Below are positions 23,901-35,727 of a stretch of DNA of 64,000 bases, one piece after another. Below the pieces are notes generated by a model. That model saw nothing but the letters and a program-made list of their open reading frames with translations. It was not told the DNA's origin and did not search any database. A program made the position numbers and the translations under genes. Numbering within the stretch: position 1 is the stretch's first letter; every line of letters begins with the position of its first letter. The stretch is taken from NCBI RefSeq assembly GCF_010093815.1, contig NW_022985557.1:186001-250000 (forward strand), read 5' to 3'. This DNA comes from Pseudovirgaria hyperparasitica (lineage: Eukaryota; Ascomycota; Dothideomycetes; Acrospermales; Acrospermaceae).

Positions 23901-24396
23901 GACTGGACTCGAGACATAATCTCGAAGCCGCGCGCCGAGATCTGGGTTCGTGGCGTGCCGAGTACGTTTTCCTCTGCGCTGAACTCTCTGTCATACTGTT
24001 ATTCTGACTGACCACCCTACAGCTTGCGGCGTCATGCGCGTTGCCCCGCTCTTCCGCTCGCTCATACTCATTGGCACAGGCTCTGGTATCGGGCCTCTGC
24101 TCGGCTTCATACAGCGTCCGACGTGCCCATATCGCCTGATCTGGAGCACAAAAGACCCTGTCAAGACATTTGGACAAGATATCTGCAATACTATCATGAG
24201 GCAGGACCCGAACGCAATCATCTGGGATACGCGGGCGAGGGGAAGGCCAGATTTGGTAGCGTTGGCGTGGAGAGAGCGGGAGAAGTTTGGGGCGGAGGGA
24301 GTGTTGATCATTGCGAATGAGAAGATTACGAAGAAGGTGGTGTATGGGTTGGAGAGTCGTGGGGTGCCGGCGTTTGGGGCGATTTGGGACTCTTGA
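20974..24396 (+). CDS. TmpA/TmpL-type adenylation-domain and membrane flavin reductase fusion, with a frame break
   Basis: Seven exons are predicted (introns 21581-21625, 21761-21810, 21894-21938, 22043-22088, 22522-22570, 23962-24022), about 1,040 residues. Residues 1-540 resemble an NRPS adenylation domain: LTYGELARHA, IYTAGPTNHSRGV, GYGTPE, GSGVARGYIG, TGNLGYW and NGKVDQDALR. The A3 loop lacks the usual TTGxPKG, and the TGD aspartate is Asn, so activation of a substrate is doubtful. A set of about six membrane helices follows, with IYHFGGTHSG and LIHRFFGW. A flavin segment (RPLLEWHSF) and an NAD(P)-binding motif (GTGSGIGP) complete the protein. This order is that of fungal TmpA and TmpL, which affect conidiation and redox balance. 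Near 23650 the frame shifts by one base inside conserved sequence (FWLL to SITLSIALSW), so the summed exons are one base over a multiple of three. Confidence 0.85.
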
Positions 24397-25486
24397 AGGA
24401 GTGTGTTGCGATTTAAGGGGAAGGTTGTCTGTTTGGTGCTGTAATTGTAGACAGGGGTACCGGGATATATCTCTTTTGTAATGGCCTCCAAGGTACGAGA
24501 CGTGGGTATGGTTTTGTAACGGAAGTCTTCCGCATGTTCTGTTTTCGATAGATGTATGAATATGGTTTCAGAACTCATTAACGATCTCCCTTATACCCCC
24601 GCCCTGTCTGTTATTCATACCAGAAAAGTTTAACTCTTTACGACAGCTAGAAGAGGCAATGCGATTCGTACCTACCTCCATGTAGCAGCTCTTGCGAGAG
24701 ATGCGCATCTTGAAATACTCTGTGAGCATGTCAAGCTTGATTTTCCTTAGACCCCAGTCAAACAAATCAAGCGAGACGTTGCGATTCGTAGAGCTTGTCC
24801 TAGTGTGCTTGAGTGACTTGGCTTGAAATTATTCACTTTCGCCAAGAGGCTATATCGATTATCGAGTAGCTAGATAGGCGAAGATTAGCAAAAAAAAGAC
24901 CTTCTGCATAACAAGTGCCTTCCGATATGTGAACAGTGGACTTTTGACGATGCTTCCGGCCGGAGTCGCATCCGAGGCTAGGGATCTCAGCTGTGATGTG
25001 ACGTGGTGATCGGCGTTTCTGCTTGCCGATTACGGAAAAGCTTGGGATCTTGGCACTGGGGCCGAATCTCGTATTAATTTCCTCTTCCATCTTTCGAACT
25101 TCTCCAGAACCAAGTGTGGCTGCACTTAAGAGTTTTGGCGTGCAGCACGATCGAATGGAATAAAGGCATAACATAGGCTTTGCCTGGGTGAACTAAGTCA
25201 ACATTGCCACTGAAGTGTAGCCTCGGCCTCTTGACCCTTCAACATCCAGAGGACTAGAGATTCTAGAAAAAAGTCATCCTGGACGTTTGTTTAACCTTGG
25301 CTCAAAGGAGCATGAGTCTGGATCACCATGCAGATCGTGATGGTCAAGTCCATTTCTGAAGATGTACTAACAACATGTGGCTGAAAGCCACGGCGCAGTC
25401 TTCAAATGCCCTGCGTCTCCCTCATTTTAACACCTTTCCGACCATATCGCTCTCAACTGACATTCAGTCAGTTGCCCAGAGTCGCC
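24397..25486. other. Intergenic interval
   Basis: About 1.1 kb between two plus-strand genes. No gene, repeat or RNA could be supported. The final 100 nt are pyrimidine-rich and probably hold the leader of the next gene. Confidence 0.5.
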
Positions 25487-28360
25487 ATGGTCACACTACA
25501 AGACCTGAACGTGGCAACGGTCGCAGCAATTATTGCTGCAGTCGTCTTTATCAGTAAGTATCTCATACCGAAATGGACGTGCAAGATGTTGATACAAGAA
25601 CAGTCCAGTTCGTCGTACCGATTCTGGTGCCACTGATCCTGGTCGGATCTCTGACTGAAGAAAACAGCGCGGTAACCTGGTTCGTATATCTTACGTACAA
25701 TAGTGTGGCTTGACCTTGGCTCACATCAGGGACGACAGGTCTGTCGTTGGTCGGACACTACACAGCTCGACATGGCCAGTATTGCTACATTCCGACACTG
25801 CTTCGATCATTGGTGTTCAGCGACGCGTGAACGTGATATCATGGTTCCAGACGGCCTTACTCATGATCGTTGCCATTGCAGCTGTAGTCACTCCGCTCGG
25901 CCTTTACGAGACTGTAGGCCAAGAACACAGCTTTACCAAGCTCAGCTTCCAATATGTCAAGGATCCGTCGCCCATGGGATATGGGTAAGTGTGCCCAAGA
26001 ACCATCTCAAACCTGACACTAAGTCACATAGCACCCCCCAACGAAGCGGCCTGGGACCTAGTCGGGTTTGTTTTGAACTGTATCCGGTCAACTGCCCATG
26101 GACAGACAACAATATCTCCACCATAATCAACGATACTGGCGTTTATTCTGATTTACCAAATGGCTACGATCCAAGCGTGCCGCAAAACCTTACCGACTTC
26201 TTCAGCAGTGGTTTGGAGAAGTTTAATGCCTCTGCATCGAGCGTGTTCGACATACAATGGCGCAACTACAGGACCAAGACTGACGACCTGTACAATGGCA
26301 AAGAATTCCTAATTGGTCTGTATCGGCCACTGCAGTCCATGATCTTGAACGACGCGATCGAGCCTGTTGAAGGTTTGATTGTCAACACCAAAACAGGTGG
26401 TATTGGTTTCCGCAACCATAGTGTCCCACCACCTCTAAAGTATGGCGGGAGCTGGACAGAAGATCTTCTCTGGATAGAGCCCGAGACACAATGTGTTGAC
26501 ATGAATACCACTCTAGACATGACAATTCCTGAATACAACTCAGGCCAGCGACTCGCTAATTTGGTCCTTACCGATAGGGGCGGATTTGCTGAATTCGACA
26601 AGCAACTTCCCACCTATGATCTCAGCCACCCGCAATTGAACCCAAATCTCTACGATCGAGCACGGTTTGCAGCCATCTACAACAACATATACACCATGCT
26701 GTATCTGAACATCACGAATCCTGGCGAGAATCGATTTAGCTACTTGGATTCCACGGTCGGCAAAGAGTTTGATCTTGGAAACACATCCATGATTGGAGGA
26801 CCAACTGCTTACTACGATCGACTGGTGACCTCCTCTACCTATGGTAGTTATCTATCACTGGAAAGTAATGCGAGCTATTATAACGCATCGTACGACGCCT
26901 TCAATGCCTCGAATCCCTGGAGTCTTACCACGAGCAACTTTACCGCAATTGGCGACTCTTGTCTTTTTGATGCGGGTGGAAGGCAACGTGCGAACATCTC
27001 GGCCATCTCTCTCGCGTGCGGTGTTGTTTATGGTGCAGCACGGCCTGCTGATGGGGTGTCGACGCTCATCTACACGCCAGGATCGCGTTGGTCAGTGCCG
27101 ATGTATTCGTGCGTGTCGGCTGCAAAGGCATCCCTCAAGACAGTCTCGTTCCAGTACAGTGGAAATGGAACAGCCGACTTTCGCGCGCTTAAAGTCGTTG
27201 ACGTGGCAGATAAAGCCTATGATAATGAGGATGATAAGCCATTATGGGGAGTAGAGGATTTGTACGAGCGTGTATACAACGTGAAACCTGTCTGGGGCCT
27301 TGTGGCGGATCGTTATCAGAACACGCCAAACATTACGACGCTGCGCAGCGAACAGTTATGGCTTCCTGGTCCAGTGGATTCGCTGACAGTTCAAGGAGCG
27401 TCTGCCTTCCAGAACATGCCTGGTATCGACTTCTACCGAAATGCCCTTGCATCAGCCTACAACGTAGGAAATGATATTCTAAGTCAAGTCGGAACCAACG
27501 TTGACTACACCGGCGGCAACAGCCTAGCGCTATACGCCAAATGGCAAGAATACTCTCAACACGCCAACACCACAGCAAAGGCCATCAACCTAATCTGGAC
27601 TGACGTCGCCGCCAATGCCGTCGCAGGAAGCAGGGGCTGGGTCGGCTACGAGGGCTACAAGAACCTTGGGAAACGCGAATACTACCCGAACAAAGATGGC
27701 GCCCTCGTGCCCATCACCCTCAACATACGCACAGTCAAATACCACCTCCCCTACGCCATCCCCGGCATCATCGCGCTCGTCCTCCTTCTCATCACCCTCG
27801 TCTCCGCCCTCGTCATGGTCGTCCTCGGCCGCGCGAAGAACGACAAGATCCGCCAATTTCTCAACTCCACGTCTGCCGGCCGCCTCATGACAACGTTCCT
27901 GTACACGCACGACGCACACCCGGACGCCCACAAGAAACAATGGCTCGCCCAAGTCGGACGCAAGCGCGTCAATATCACCGGCCCATACCCACTCGCCCGA
28001 GACCCCACGCAGAGCGCTGCGTCCCCGTTCAGCCCCTCAGCAGCCAACCGTCTCGACGACAAGATGCACCACGTCAACACCGCATACCAGCCGCAACCGT
28101 CGCCCGTGAGCAGCGAGCACACGCAGCCCCTACCGCAACAGCCGCCGAGCCACTTCATGCATGCGAATCAGGGGTACGCATATGTCCCGCCCGCGCCACC
28201 ACCACCGCCTGTCCCGCACTTCCACAACGACGGATACCAGGAATACGCATATGTTCCTCCGCCGGCGCCGTATGATGCGCCGGCGAGCGTGCAGGATTCG
28301 CGGAGTGCAGGTGGAGACGCGAGATACGAGCGTGTGAGAATGACGGATGGCGACGACTGA
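25487..28360 (+). CDS. Large fungal membrane protein with glycosylated ectodomain and Pro-rich tail
   Basis: Four exons (introns 25554-25603, 25695-25738, 25985-26031) encode about 910 residues. The start at 25487 (MVTLQDLNVATVAA) leads straight into a hydrophobic segment, VPILVPLILVGSL. A second helix, LLMIVAIAAVVTPLGLY, follows after the family-like SVVGRTLHSSTWP. A region of roughly 550 residues carries many N-glycosylation sequons (NLT, NAS, NHS, NTT, NIT, NYT-like) and paired cysteines, so it is probably extracellular. Near residue 707 is a strong helix, IIALVLLLITLVSALVMVVL, and then a cytoplasmic tail of about 175 residues rich in Pro, Gln and His with PPAPPPPPVPH. I recognise this architecture as a widespread fungus-only family but know no function. 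The second intron is the least certain; an acceptor 8 nt earlier would also keep the frame but not the family-like sequence. Confidence 0.82.
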
Positions 28361-29155
28361 GAACGCATACGGCTGTTTGTGGCTGGCTTTTATCGCTTCT
28401 CCAGCCTGTCGATGGAGGGAGCATGGTATCAGACGTCGCATAGCTTCTGAAGCAATGATGCGCACGGATCAGAGACAGTCTGTTACATTTCGATACCGAC
28501 AATTCAATGTGGGCTGTGAAGCCCGACGCTCCCAGTAATCAATTACGCTAGAGCTTGAGACGTGGTTCTGCACAGACGAACATCCGATCGAGTAACATCC
28601 AAGTCTCCCCTGAGGTCCATGCACGCAACTAGGGTGATGGAGAGAGGATATCATTCCTCTTCAGACCTCTCGACGCAGTACGACAATACAACAACATGAT
28701 TGTATTGCAACACACCACCGACCATGTACATAATTGTACATAGATCGCATACGCCGACACTAGGTATCGCGTATAGCGCTGGGGACATTTGTCGATTCCG
28801 ATAGTGACGGTTGTGCACGGCATGGGATGTGTTGAAACGATTGGGTGTCAGGACGTCAGATAATGAAGTGTTGTGTATTATAGGCACCAGGTGCCTTCAT
28901 GTTCATTCATGTATATATATACAGCGATAACCAAGCCGAGATATCAATCCCTGACAAAACCAGTGTCTGAAGGAGTGTATGCTGTAAATGCACAATAACG
29001 CCATCTATATGATATGTTATAATGTGATGCCATCAACTTGCCCTGCTACGCTATTTCGAATGGTCGTGAGCTCACAAGCAAAGGGTAATTCTTCTTCTTC
29101 CGGACTCTTAAATATGTCACGTCCACCGGCCCACTTCATTCAGCATCATCATGCT
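28361..29155. other. Convergent intergenic interval
   Basis: About 0.8 kb between the ends of two converging genes. It should contain both polyadenylation regions. TA-rich tracts such as the one at 28908-28922 may serve this. No gene was seen. Confidence 0.45.
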
Positions 29156-29719
29156 CTAAGCAAAAACCCACGCTGCGCCACCCGCTGCAGCAACACCCCA
29201 AACAGCCGCAAGCCCACCCAGGCCGTTCCAGTTCCCGCCGGGCGCACGCAGATTTGCAGCAGCACCATCAGAGTTGGTCGCCGCAGGCGCCTCCGTCTTG
29301 CCCTCAATCTGATCGAGCACAGTGGATGGGATCTGTGCTCTGATAAACGCGTTCGTCGTGATCTGTGCTAGAATAGACGAGTATGCGGCTGGGGTCTCGG
29401 TGCGGATGACGTTGGCGAAGGACACAACGTTGGAGGGCGAGAGGTCATACGGGAACGCGACAGTGCCGTCAGCTGTCGAAAGAGGGATTGTGTTAGCTTG
29501 TGTGTCTTGGGAGAATAGTTAAGAAGGAATTTGCGTACAGCATGTCGTGACGTCCCCGCCGGTCACACACCGAGCTTCTTTGCGGCAGCAGAAGCCGTTG
29601 TTGCAGTCGACGGCGCCCGACTGTGCGGAGCCGCCGCAGACGAGTGAGGCTGGGTATGTTTGGGCGGCAACAAGAGCGGTTGAGAGGAGAGTTGCGAGGA
29701 GAGCGGTTGGAAACTGCAT
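29156..29719 (-). CDS. Small secreted Cys-rich protein, probably GPI-anchored
   Basis: Two exons (intron 29538-29473) encode 165 residues. The start at 29719 gives a clean signal peptide, MQFPTALLATLLSTALVAAQ. A short Cys-rich module follows with LVCGGSAQ, CNNGFCCRKEARC and TTCS, six cysteines in about 35 residues including a CC pair. The middle is Ser/Thr/Ala-rich. The C-terminus ends in a hydrophobic tail, LGGLAAVWGVAAAGGAAWVFA minus its last residue in any given match, preceded by small residues (SDGAAAN). That is the layout of a GPI-attachment signal. It could be a cell-wall protein or an effector-like secreted protein; I do not recognise a named family. The 5' leader contains a long CTT run on the coding strand. 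Confidence 0.78.
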
Positions 29720-29840
29720 GATGACGGTTGGGTGAGATTCGGCTTGCGAGGAGAGGCTGAAAAAGGCTGGTCGTAACGCGAAGATGTCTTCTGTGAACGG
29801 TTGTAATGGTATGTCGAACGAGTGTGATGAAGGGACAAGG

Positions 29841-29866
29841 AAGAAGAAGAAGAAGAAGAAGAAGAG
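29841..29866. repeat. (AAG)n microsatellite
   Basis: About eight perfect aag units on the plus strand, which is a CTT tract on the coding strand of the secreted-protein gene. It sits about 120 nt upstream of its start codon, probably in the leader or promoter. Confidence 0.9.
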
Positions 29867-29869
29867 GGC

Positions 29870-32800
29870 GGTAATTAACGAGCAGGGCAGGCGTCGGAGG
29901 CAAAGACAAGTAGTATTGTTGTGCGAGTGCGAGTGTGACGGATATGAAAGAACACTGGAGCACTGCCCGACCAGGCCGCGCGTTGACTGCGCCCAGTGTT
30001 CACTATGCAACCGGCGTGAGACACGAGATGTTACTGGCGTTAGCAAGCACACGTCGAACGACTACAAATGTACTATGGCCTCTTCAACATGAGAATTGCC
30101 GTGTTATGAGGCGTCGATTGGCCGATGGCGATCGACTGTGGATCTTGATTTCTGGATGTACGCCATCGTCATCTATCATGTAGTATATGCGCCATGCGGA
30201 GCCTATTCGATGGAGCCGCAGCGCGCATCATCTTGGGAATGCTGGAGTCCTGATGTCTGCGCCCAGAGTAGAACAGCTGAGTCTATGGAAGAGCTGAGAC
30301 GTGGTGGATGTGCGGCACTGTCGTCTTCGTGTTTATATCAAAATGTGCAACGCGGACGAAGCAGGCAAAAAGAAAAAAGTGCTCCAAGGCTGAGAATGAG
30401 ACCGAGAGCTAAGCTTCTTGTGGACTAGCGCGGTTTCGACCTGCCGTAGATCCCGTCTCAGCCTTTATGGGCCGTGTGCCCCAGTTACCACGTCCACGTC
30501 CGATCAACATCAACATCACGTTCATTTCTTTTGCAATCGCTTGATTCCAGACCGTGCTGAATCGCTCCGAAGATGCTGCCTCATCGATGGATTGTCTGGC
30601 ACGTCCTGGCCGCGGTCAGAATAACCCCATCCCCCTCTCTCCCTCCCACTCTAACGACAACACTAACAACATGACCATCTCGTGCCAGTCAAATGCGGTG
30701 TCCCAACAGGTGAGAAAAGAAGAACTGTCCATCCTATAACTGTTAGATATGCTGTTTCATCTAGCTGCAAACTCGATCATGCTTCTTAGATATACGACTT
30801 CTCCGTATATGGCTGTCAGACCTACGTTGTCTACTTAATACTCTCTTTGCCAACGGGTAGAAATGTCGCAAAGCCACTTCTCTAATGTCCACACAGCTTC
30901 ACTATTTCGAATCACGATCGCGGTCGACAGAGAAGTGGTTTTGGATCCGTCTTAGCTGCCCAATCCTGGTGATAGTCCGCAGAGGTACTCATCTAAAGCC
31001 CTGCACGGATGTTCAGACCCTCGCTGAAGTTATAGGATAGAAATGAGCGGGCATACCTGTGAAATATCATCCTCATCAATAGCACATTTTCGGAACTCGA
31101 AGATCAACCTCCAACGTCTCAACGCTGCCCAAGTCCGCCATGCTTTCTCGCGATTAGCTATCAAATCACATGGCGCAGCACGTCTCTACGCCAATAGGTC
31201 CCTTGGCCAGCATAGTTAGACTATCCAGTGTTGGAAGATCAGTCTGGTGAATAGTCATGTCGAGACGAGATTCTCTTGCTGAAGACGAATTATCCACGTC
31301 CAATCCACCGGTGCTGGCTCGTATTGTCATCTCGTCGGCTTCATGGTCTTGTATGAGCCGCTAGCATGAATTGAATATTACCGGAACATCGAATTGATAT
31401 GCTCAACTTAGCCAAGCAGTTTTAAGGCTGGAAAGGACGATATCTACCGGTGGTGGCCCAGACCAGACCAGACTGACCAGCCGAGAGACGAGGTCCGCAA
31501 GCACCTGAGGTCGGTTCAGTCTCACGATCGGGATGCCATAGCTCCTGTTTCGCCGCTGGCTACACACTTGTCTGTGAAGAATTTAAGAGATGCTAGCCTT
31601 GGCATTACTTTCGGACTCACAATAGCTCGTGTAGTATCAGATGGCTTACACCATCAGACTAGGACGAAAAGCAGGATAGAAAGGCGCGTCCTTCGTGGTA
31701 ACAGTACTATTGTACTACTAGCATCTGCCTCTGACCTGAATCAATGTATGACACAGTCGTGCTATACCCAACTTGCAAAAACCGACCTTACGAGCCTTCT
31801 GAGGTACTAGCGGCGCGAGCTTCGATATTCCAAAACCGCGTGCACATATACACCTTGACCTTCACCTTCACGGCATCCCAATACCCCATAAACATCTACA
31901 GAACCGTAAACCCATAATAACTCACAACCGCGCAACCTAACAAGACCCTCAGACTTACTTTAGCGCGTACCTACGTCATGCCCAAAAATACACCCCTTCC
32001 CCCAAAACTCACCTTCTGATTCGCCACCCGGTCTCCGAAACCCAAAATCGCTTCGGGATTAAACCATTCAGGGCTCCCGCCCGGCCGGCAACGTGGGCAG
32101 CAACGTGGGCGTGGGATAGATCGGGCTAGCCAGCCAGTCAGACCCTGATCAATAGCTGGGCTATTTACACCACACCGAAAACAAGCAACCGGACCGAAGC
32201 CAAGAAAAAGCCAATATTCAAATACCGAGCCGAGACAAGAAAGCAGTTACACAATGCACACGACGCACACGTGGTGCAAGTCGTACAAGTAGCCGTTGAG
32301 GCTGAACGTGCAAGGCGAGAGGGTGGATGGGTGTAACGCTTGGCCGTGGGAAGATCTGCTAGAGCCGTTCTTGTGTTGCCGTACTGCGTTTGATGGTATT
32401 TGATGAATTGGTTTTGTGATTGATGTGTTTAGTTAGAGCTAGAATGATGCGCGCCGCGGCGACCCGCATTAGTAGACGGGATTATATGATTAGATCTGGA
32501 CGCTTAAACCAGTGTGTCCGTGGGCCGCTGGACGGGCCGGCTGACGCATGCGGCTTCGGGCTTCTATGAAGGATCATATGGAAGAAATGCTCCGTCAACG
32601 GGGTGTGGTGGGTGGTGGTAAGGTAGGTTGTGCCAAGTATATTATATGCCATCTTGGGAGGTGAATAGCCAGGGCGTGAGGATTCTGTGTTATTTGCATT
32701 TTTTCTCATATTACTATTAACTGGTTGATTGTTGAGAGCTGGTTAGCTATCCGATTTGTTTCTCGAACATTCCCATTTGCCAGCCGAGTTCTACTCTTCT

Positions 32801-32878
32801 CGAATTGCAGTCTACGAACCCACGATACACACCAGAGGGGCACGTTTGGTAGCTGAGGGGGGACAAACACACGAAACG
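29870..32878. other. 3-kb intergenic interval upstream of the P450
   Basis: No supportable gene. Open stretches are short and unrelated to known families. From about 31830 to 32480 the base composition changes, with C-rich then GC-rich blocks, including a near-duplicate caacgtgggc at about 32087 and 32102. The last few hundred bases probably contain the P450 promoter and leader. Confidence 0.45.
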
Positions 32879-34639
32879 ATGAATCTCTTCAAGGCGTCTT
32901 CGATCATCGGGCTTCTGTTCCTGTTTATTGCCGTTCGCTATGCCTTTGCGCTGCTCATGAACATACGCGCGGCCAAGAAGTCTGGCATGCCGTATGTGGT
33001 GCGGTTGACTCCATCGGGCAACCCGTTCTGGATGATCTTTGGAAACAAAATCATTGCGCTGCTCGAGCGGCTTCCGTTCCGGTGGGTCGGTCAGTTCAAG
33101 CGCTTCAACCTGCACGGGTGGGAGGCCAACGAGCGGCATCGCATGTACGAGGAGCACGGCGACATCGTGCTCATCGTCACTCCAAAGGGCAACCTCATCT
33201 ACGTCGGCGACCCGGTTGCCATTACCGAGATCCTGCGCAGGAAAGATGAGTTCCGCAGGAACACGAAGAGCCGGAAGATGCTGGATATCTTCGACAAGAG
33301 TCTGACGTCCACGGACGGGCCTGAGTGGCAGAGACATCGCAAAGTCACTGCTACCTCGTTCACGGAGAAGAACACGGAGTTGGTGTGGGTCGAGTCGTTG
33401 AAGCAGGCTCAAGGAATGCTGGAATACTGGACACAGCGAGCGACGGCGCCTATCCGGTCGTTGCAATTGGACACGCAGACCTTCACTACGAATGTACTTG
33501 CTGCAGCCATGTTGTCGAAACCGTACAAGTTTGTCGGCAAGGAAGACCCTCCGCCAACGGATGACTCCGAGGAGGAAAAGATTGCGTATGAGTACAGAGA
33601 GGCTCTGTCCGTTATTCTTGAGAATGTCATTGCAATCATGGTCCTCGGAAAGAAAGTCTTGCAGAAGAAGTGGATGCCGGTGAAACTGCAAAAAGCTGGT
33701 GCTGCTGTCGAAAGATTCAGAGACTACGCTGAGACCCTGATCGAGGATGAGAAGGCGCGCATCCAGAGTGGCAGCCAACAGACCGTTCCTACGCTGGTAA
33801 ATCTGATGGTGCGCGCCTGTGCGAGTGAGGTGAAATCTGGTACGAAGACGTTGACAGAGTCTGAGATCGTCAGCAACTTGTTCGTGTACGCTTTCGCCGG
33901 CCGGGACACCACGGCAATCACACTGTCCCATATGATCGTCTTCATGGCAGCACATCCGGAAATCCAGGACTGGGCACGGGAAGAGATCCACCACTACCTT
34001 CCAGACCAAGACTCTTCAACATGGGAGTATGCCAAGTTCGCGAAGCTGAAGCGTTGTCTAGCAGTCATGGTAAGTGGCAAACTAGTCGCGGTCTCCTACA
34101 CAGACCTTTACACTAACACACTCGACCAGTACGAAACACTGCGTCTCTGCCACCCCAGCGTGCTTCTCCTGAAGGTCACACCACCCCACCCCATCAATCT
34201 GGACGTCAACGGCAAATCCCACCTGATACCAGCAAACTCCGCCATCCACGGCAGTCTGTCCGCCATGCACACACATCCCGACTTCTACGGCCCAGACCCA
34301 CTCTCATGGCGGCCCTCACGCTTCATCACAGCGACCGAGAAGTCCGAGTCTGGGGACATCTTCGCTGCCGAGACGATTCCTGCAGACACGACTGTCGACT
34401 TCCTCGCGTGGTCATCCGGCCCACGGGCTTGTCCGGGTAAGAAATTCGCACAGGTTGAGGTCGTGGCCGTGTTGGCGAAGATGCTGTACGAGCATAGAGT
34501 TGAGGCTGTACCGGAGCCGGGTGAGAGTGTGCTGGACGCGCAAAACAGGCTGCATGGGTTGTGTATGACGGTCGAGCAGAAGGCGATCTTCAATATGAAG
34601 GAGCCGCACAAGGCTGGGGTGCGGTGGGTCAAGTGCTGA
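32879..34639 (+). CDS. Cytochrome P450 monooxygenase
   Basis: Two exons (60-nt intron 34070-34129) encode about 566 residues. The intron is a multiple of three without a stop, but splicing joins RCLAVM directly to YETLRLCHP, as the family requires. The N-terminal anchor is SSIIGLLFLFIAVRYAFALL. Landmarks in order: a C-helix WQRHRK, the I-helix oxygen-activation motif AGRDTT, the ExxR motif ETLR, WRPSRF and the heme loop WSSGPRACPG with its cysteine ligand. Trp replaces the usual Phe in the heme signature, a common fungal variant. It should be anchored in the ER and need a P450 reductase. No biosynthetic neighbours are present, so the substrate is unknown. The start at 32879 was chosen because the in-frame sequence upstream is not P450-like. 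Confidence 0.93.
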   Translation: MNLFKASSIIGLLFLFIAVRYAFALLMNIRAAKKSGMPYVVRLTPSGNPFWMIFGNKIIALLERLPFRWVGQFKRFNLHGWEANERHRMYEEHGDIVLIVTPKGNLIYVGDPVAITEILRRKDEFRRNTKSRKMLDIFDKSLTSTDGPEWQRHRKVTATSFTEKNTELVWVESLKQAQGMLEYWTQRATAPIRSLQLDTQTFTTNVLAAAMLSKPYKFVGKEDPPPTDDSEEEKIAYEYREALSVILENVIAIMVLGKKVLQKKWMPVKLQKAGAAVERFRDYAETLIEDEKARIQSGSQQTVPTLVNLMVRACASEVKSGTKTLTESEIVSNLFVYAFAGRDTTAITLSHMIVFMAAHPEIQDWAREEIHHYLPDQDSSTWEYAKFAKLKRCLAVMVSGKLVAVSYTDLYTNTLDQYETLRLCHPSVLLLKVTPPHPINLDVNGKSHLIPANSAIHGSLSAMHTHPDFYGPDPLSWRPSRFITATEKSESGDIFAAETIPADTTVDFLAWSSGPRACPGKKFAQVEVVAVLAKMLYEHRVEAVPEPGESVLDAQNRLHGLCMTVEQKAIFNMKEPHKAGVRWVKC

Positions 34640-35102
34640 GCGCCGTAGCCATGATGTTTTGTATAGATGAATAGAATTCCAGCTTGTTTTGATTACCGAA
34701 ACGTTTGTTCGGGTTAGTAGGACCAATGTGGCTGTTGTGGTGGATGTAACAGGATCGAGTCGTTGATGGAAGCTAACTTAACAGCAGGAAGCACAGTTGC
34801 CTGACGCACCAAGCTGATGCCTCATCATCATTAGGTCAATTTATTTCATGCTAAGCAAGGTGAGCGCCCACTATGGATAGGTAGGTACCTGATACAATGT
34901 TAATACATCATAGCTGAGTCGTTTCATCCTGACGCAATATCAGCCCTACTCGCAGGTCACTAGGTAATTATTGACGCTTTAATCTTTCTGTTTCTGTCTC
35001 CAGTAGTGTACACATTTTCCGCTCTGTTGATTGCAGAGATGTCTGCATACGAGCTTATACCATCTTCGATTCCTTAAATTCGAAACATGACATCATGCAC
35101 GT
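34640..35102. other. Convergent intergenic interval
   Basis: About 0.46 kb between the ends of the P450 gene (plus) and a small membrane-protein gene (minus). It should hold both 3' ends. No gene was seen. Confidence 0.45.
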
Positions 35103-35727
35103 TCACTTTAGCTTCTTCGCCAACCCCTGTACCGGCTCCCCACCACCCTCCATCCGCAACACTGCAAGCGTAAGCACCCCTGTAAACGCCAACCACACAT
35201 TTCCCCATACGCCAATCGCCATGGCCGTATTATAATGTGACTCTAGCTTATAATGCTGATACGCCCCGATCCCAGTCGCAACGTGGTGGAACACTGTCGC
35301 AGCTACAACCAGCCCGGCCACCGAAGTAGTAGTCCTCGCCTCGCGGGCCGCTGGATGTGTGTTTACTGCTGATGGTGCCTTTGCGGGGATGGCGCCTGTG
35401 AATGCGAGCAGGATCAGGCCGAGAGTGACGAGGCACCAGCCGTCGGTCTTGACGTTGTAGAGCTCGAGGTCGTTGGGCATGAGGTTGAGTTGGGATGGTG
35501 GACGGAACCCTATATTTTGAGAGTCAGGCTTGCTTTGCGAGGATTAAGAGAGAAAGGACGGACAGCCGACGACCATGGCAGGGTCATAGACACGGCAGAG
35601 ACCGCGGAGAGTGTACCAGAATGCGGTGCCGTAGGTGTAGGCGTGGAAGACCTGTTTGTTTGGGTAAGTTGGGGATATGCTGGGGGAATAGGAGGTGCCT
35701 ACGTACGGTTGAATTGAGAGATGGCAT
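35103..35727 (-). CDS. Small four-helix integral membrane protein
   Basis: Three exons (introns 35706-35652 and 35563-35510) encode about 171 residues. Exon 1 is only 21 nt (MPSLNST). Exon 2 gives VFHAYTYGTAFWYTLRGLC and joins through a split Trp codon to FRPPSQLNLMPNDLELYN. Four hydrophobic segments are visible: around the exon 2 Phe/Trp stretch, CLVTLGLILLAFTGAIP, VAGLVVAATVFHHVATGIGA and VWGNVWLAFTGVLTLAVL. The tail is short and Lys-rich. A His pair lies inside the third helix. I know no function; the layout resembles small fungus-specific membrane proteins of unknown role. The three-exon reading keeps frame through both junctions, which supports it. A shorter single-exon start at MPNDLELYN (35480) is possible. 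Confidence 0.72.

Noticed and set aside
27590-27952. Antisense frame of 120 codons with many Asp, Glu and Val
   Set aside because: It is the shadow of GC-rich codons in the large membrane-protein gene on the plus strand.
20974-28360. Idea of a secondary-metabolite cluster around the adenylation-like gene
   Set aside because: The A domain has no carrier or condensation domain and the neighbours are not tailoring enzymes or a regulator. The TmpL family explains the gene better.
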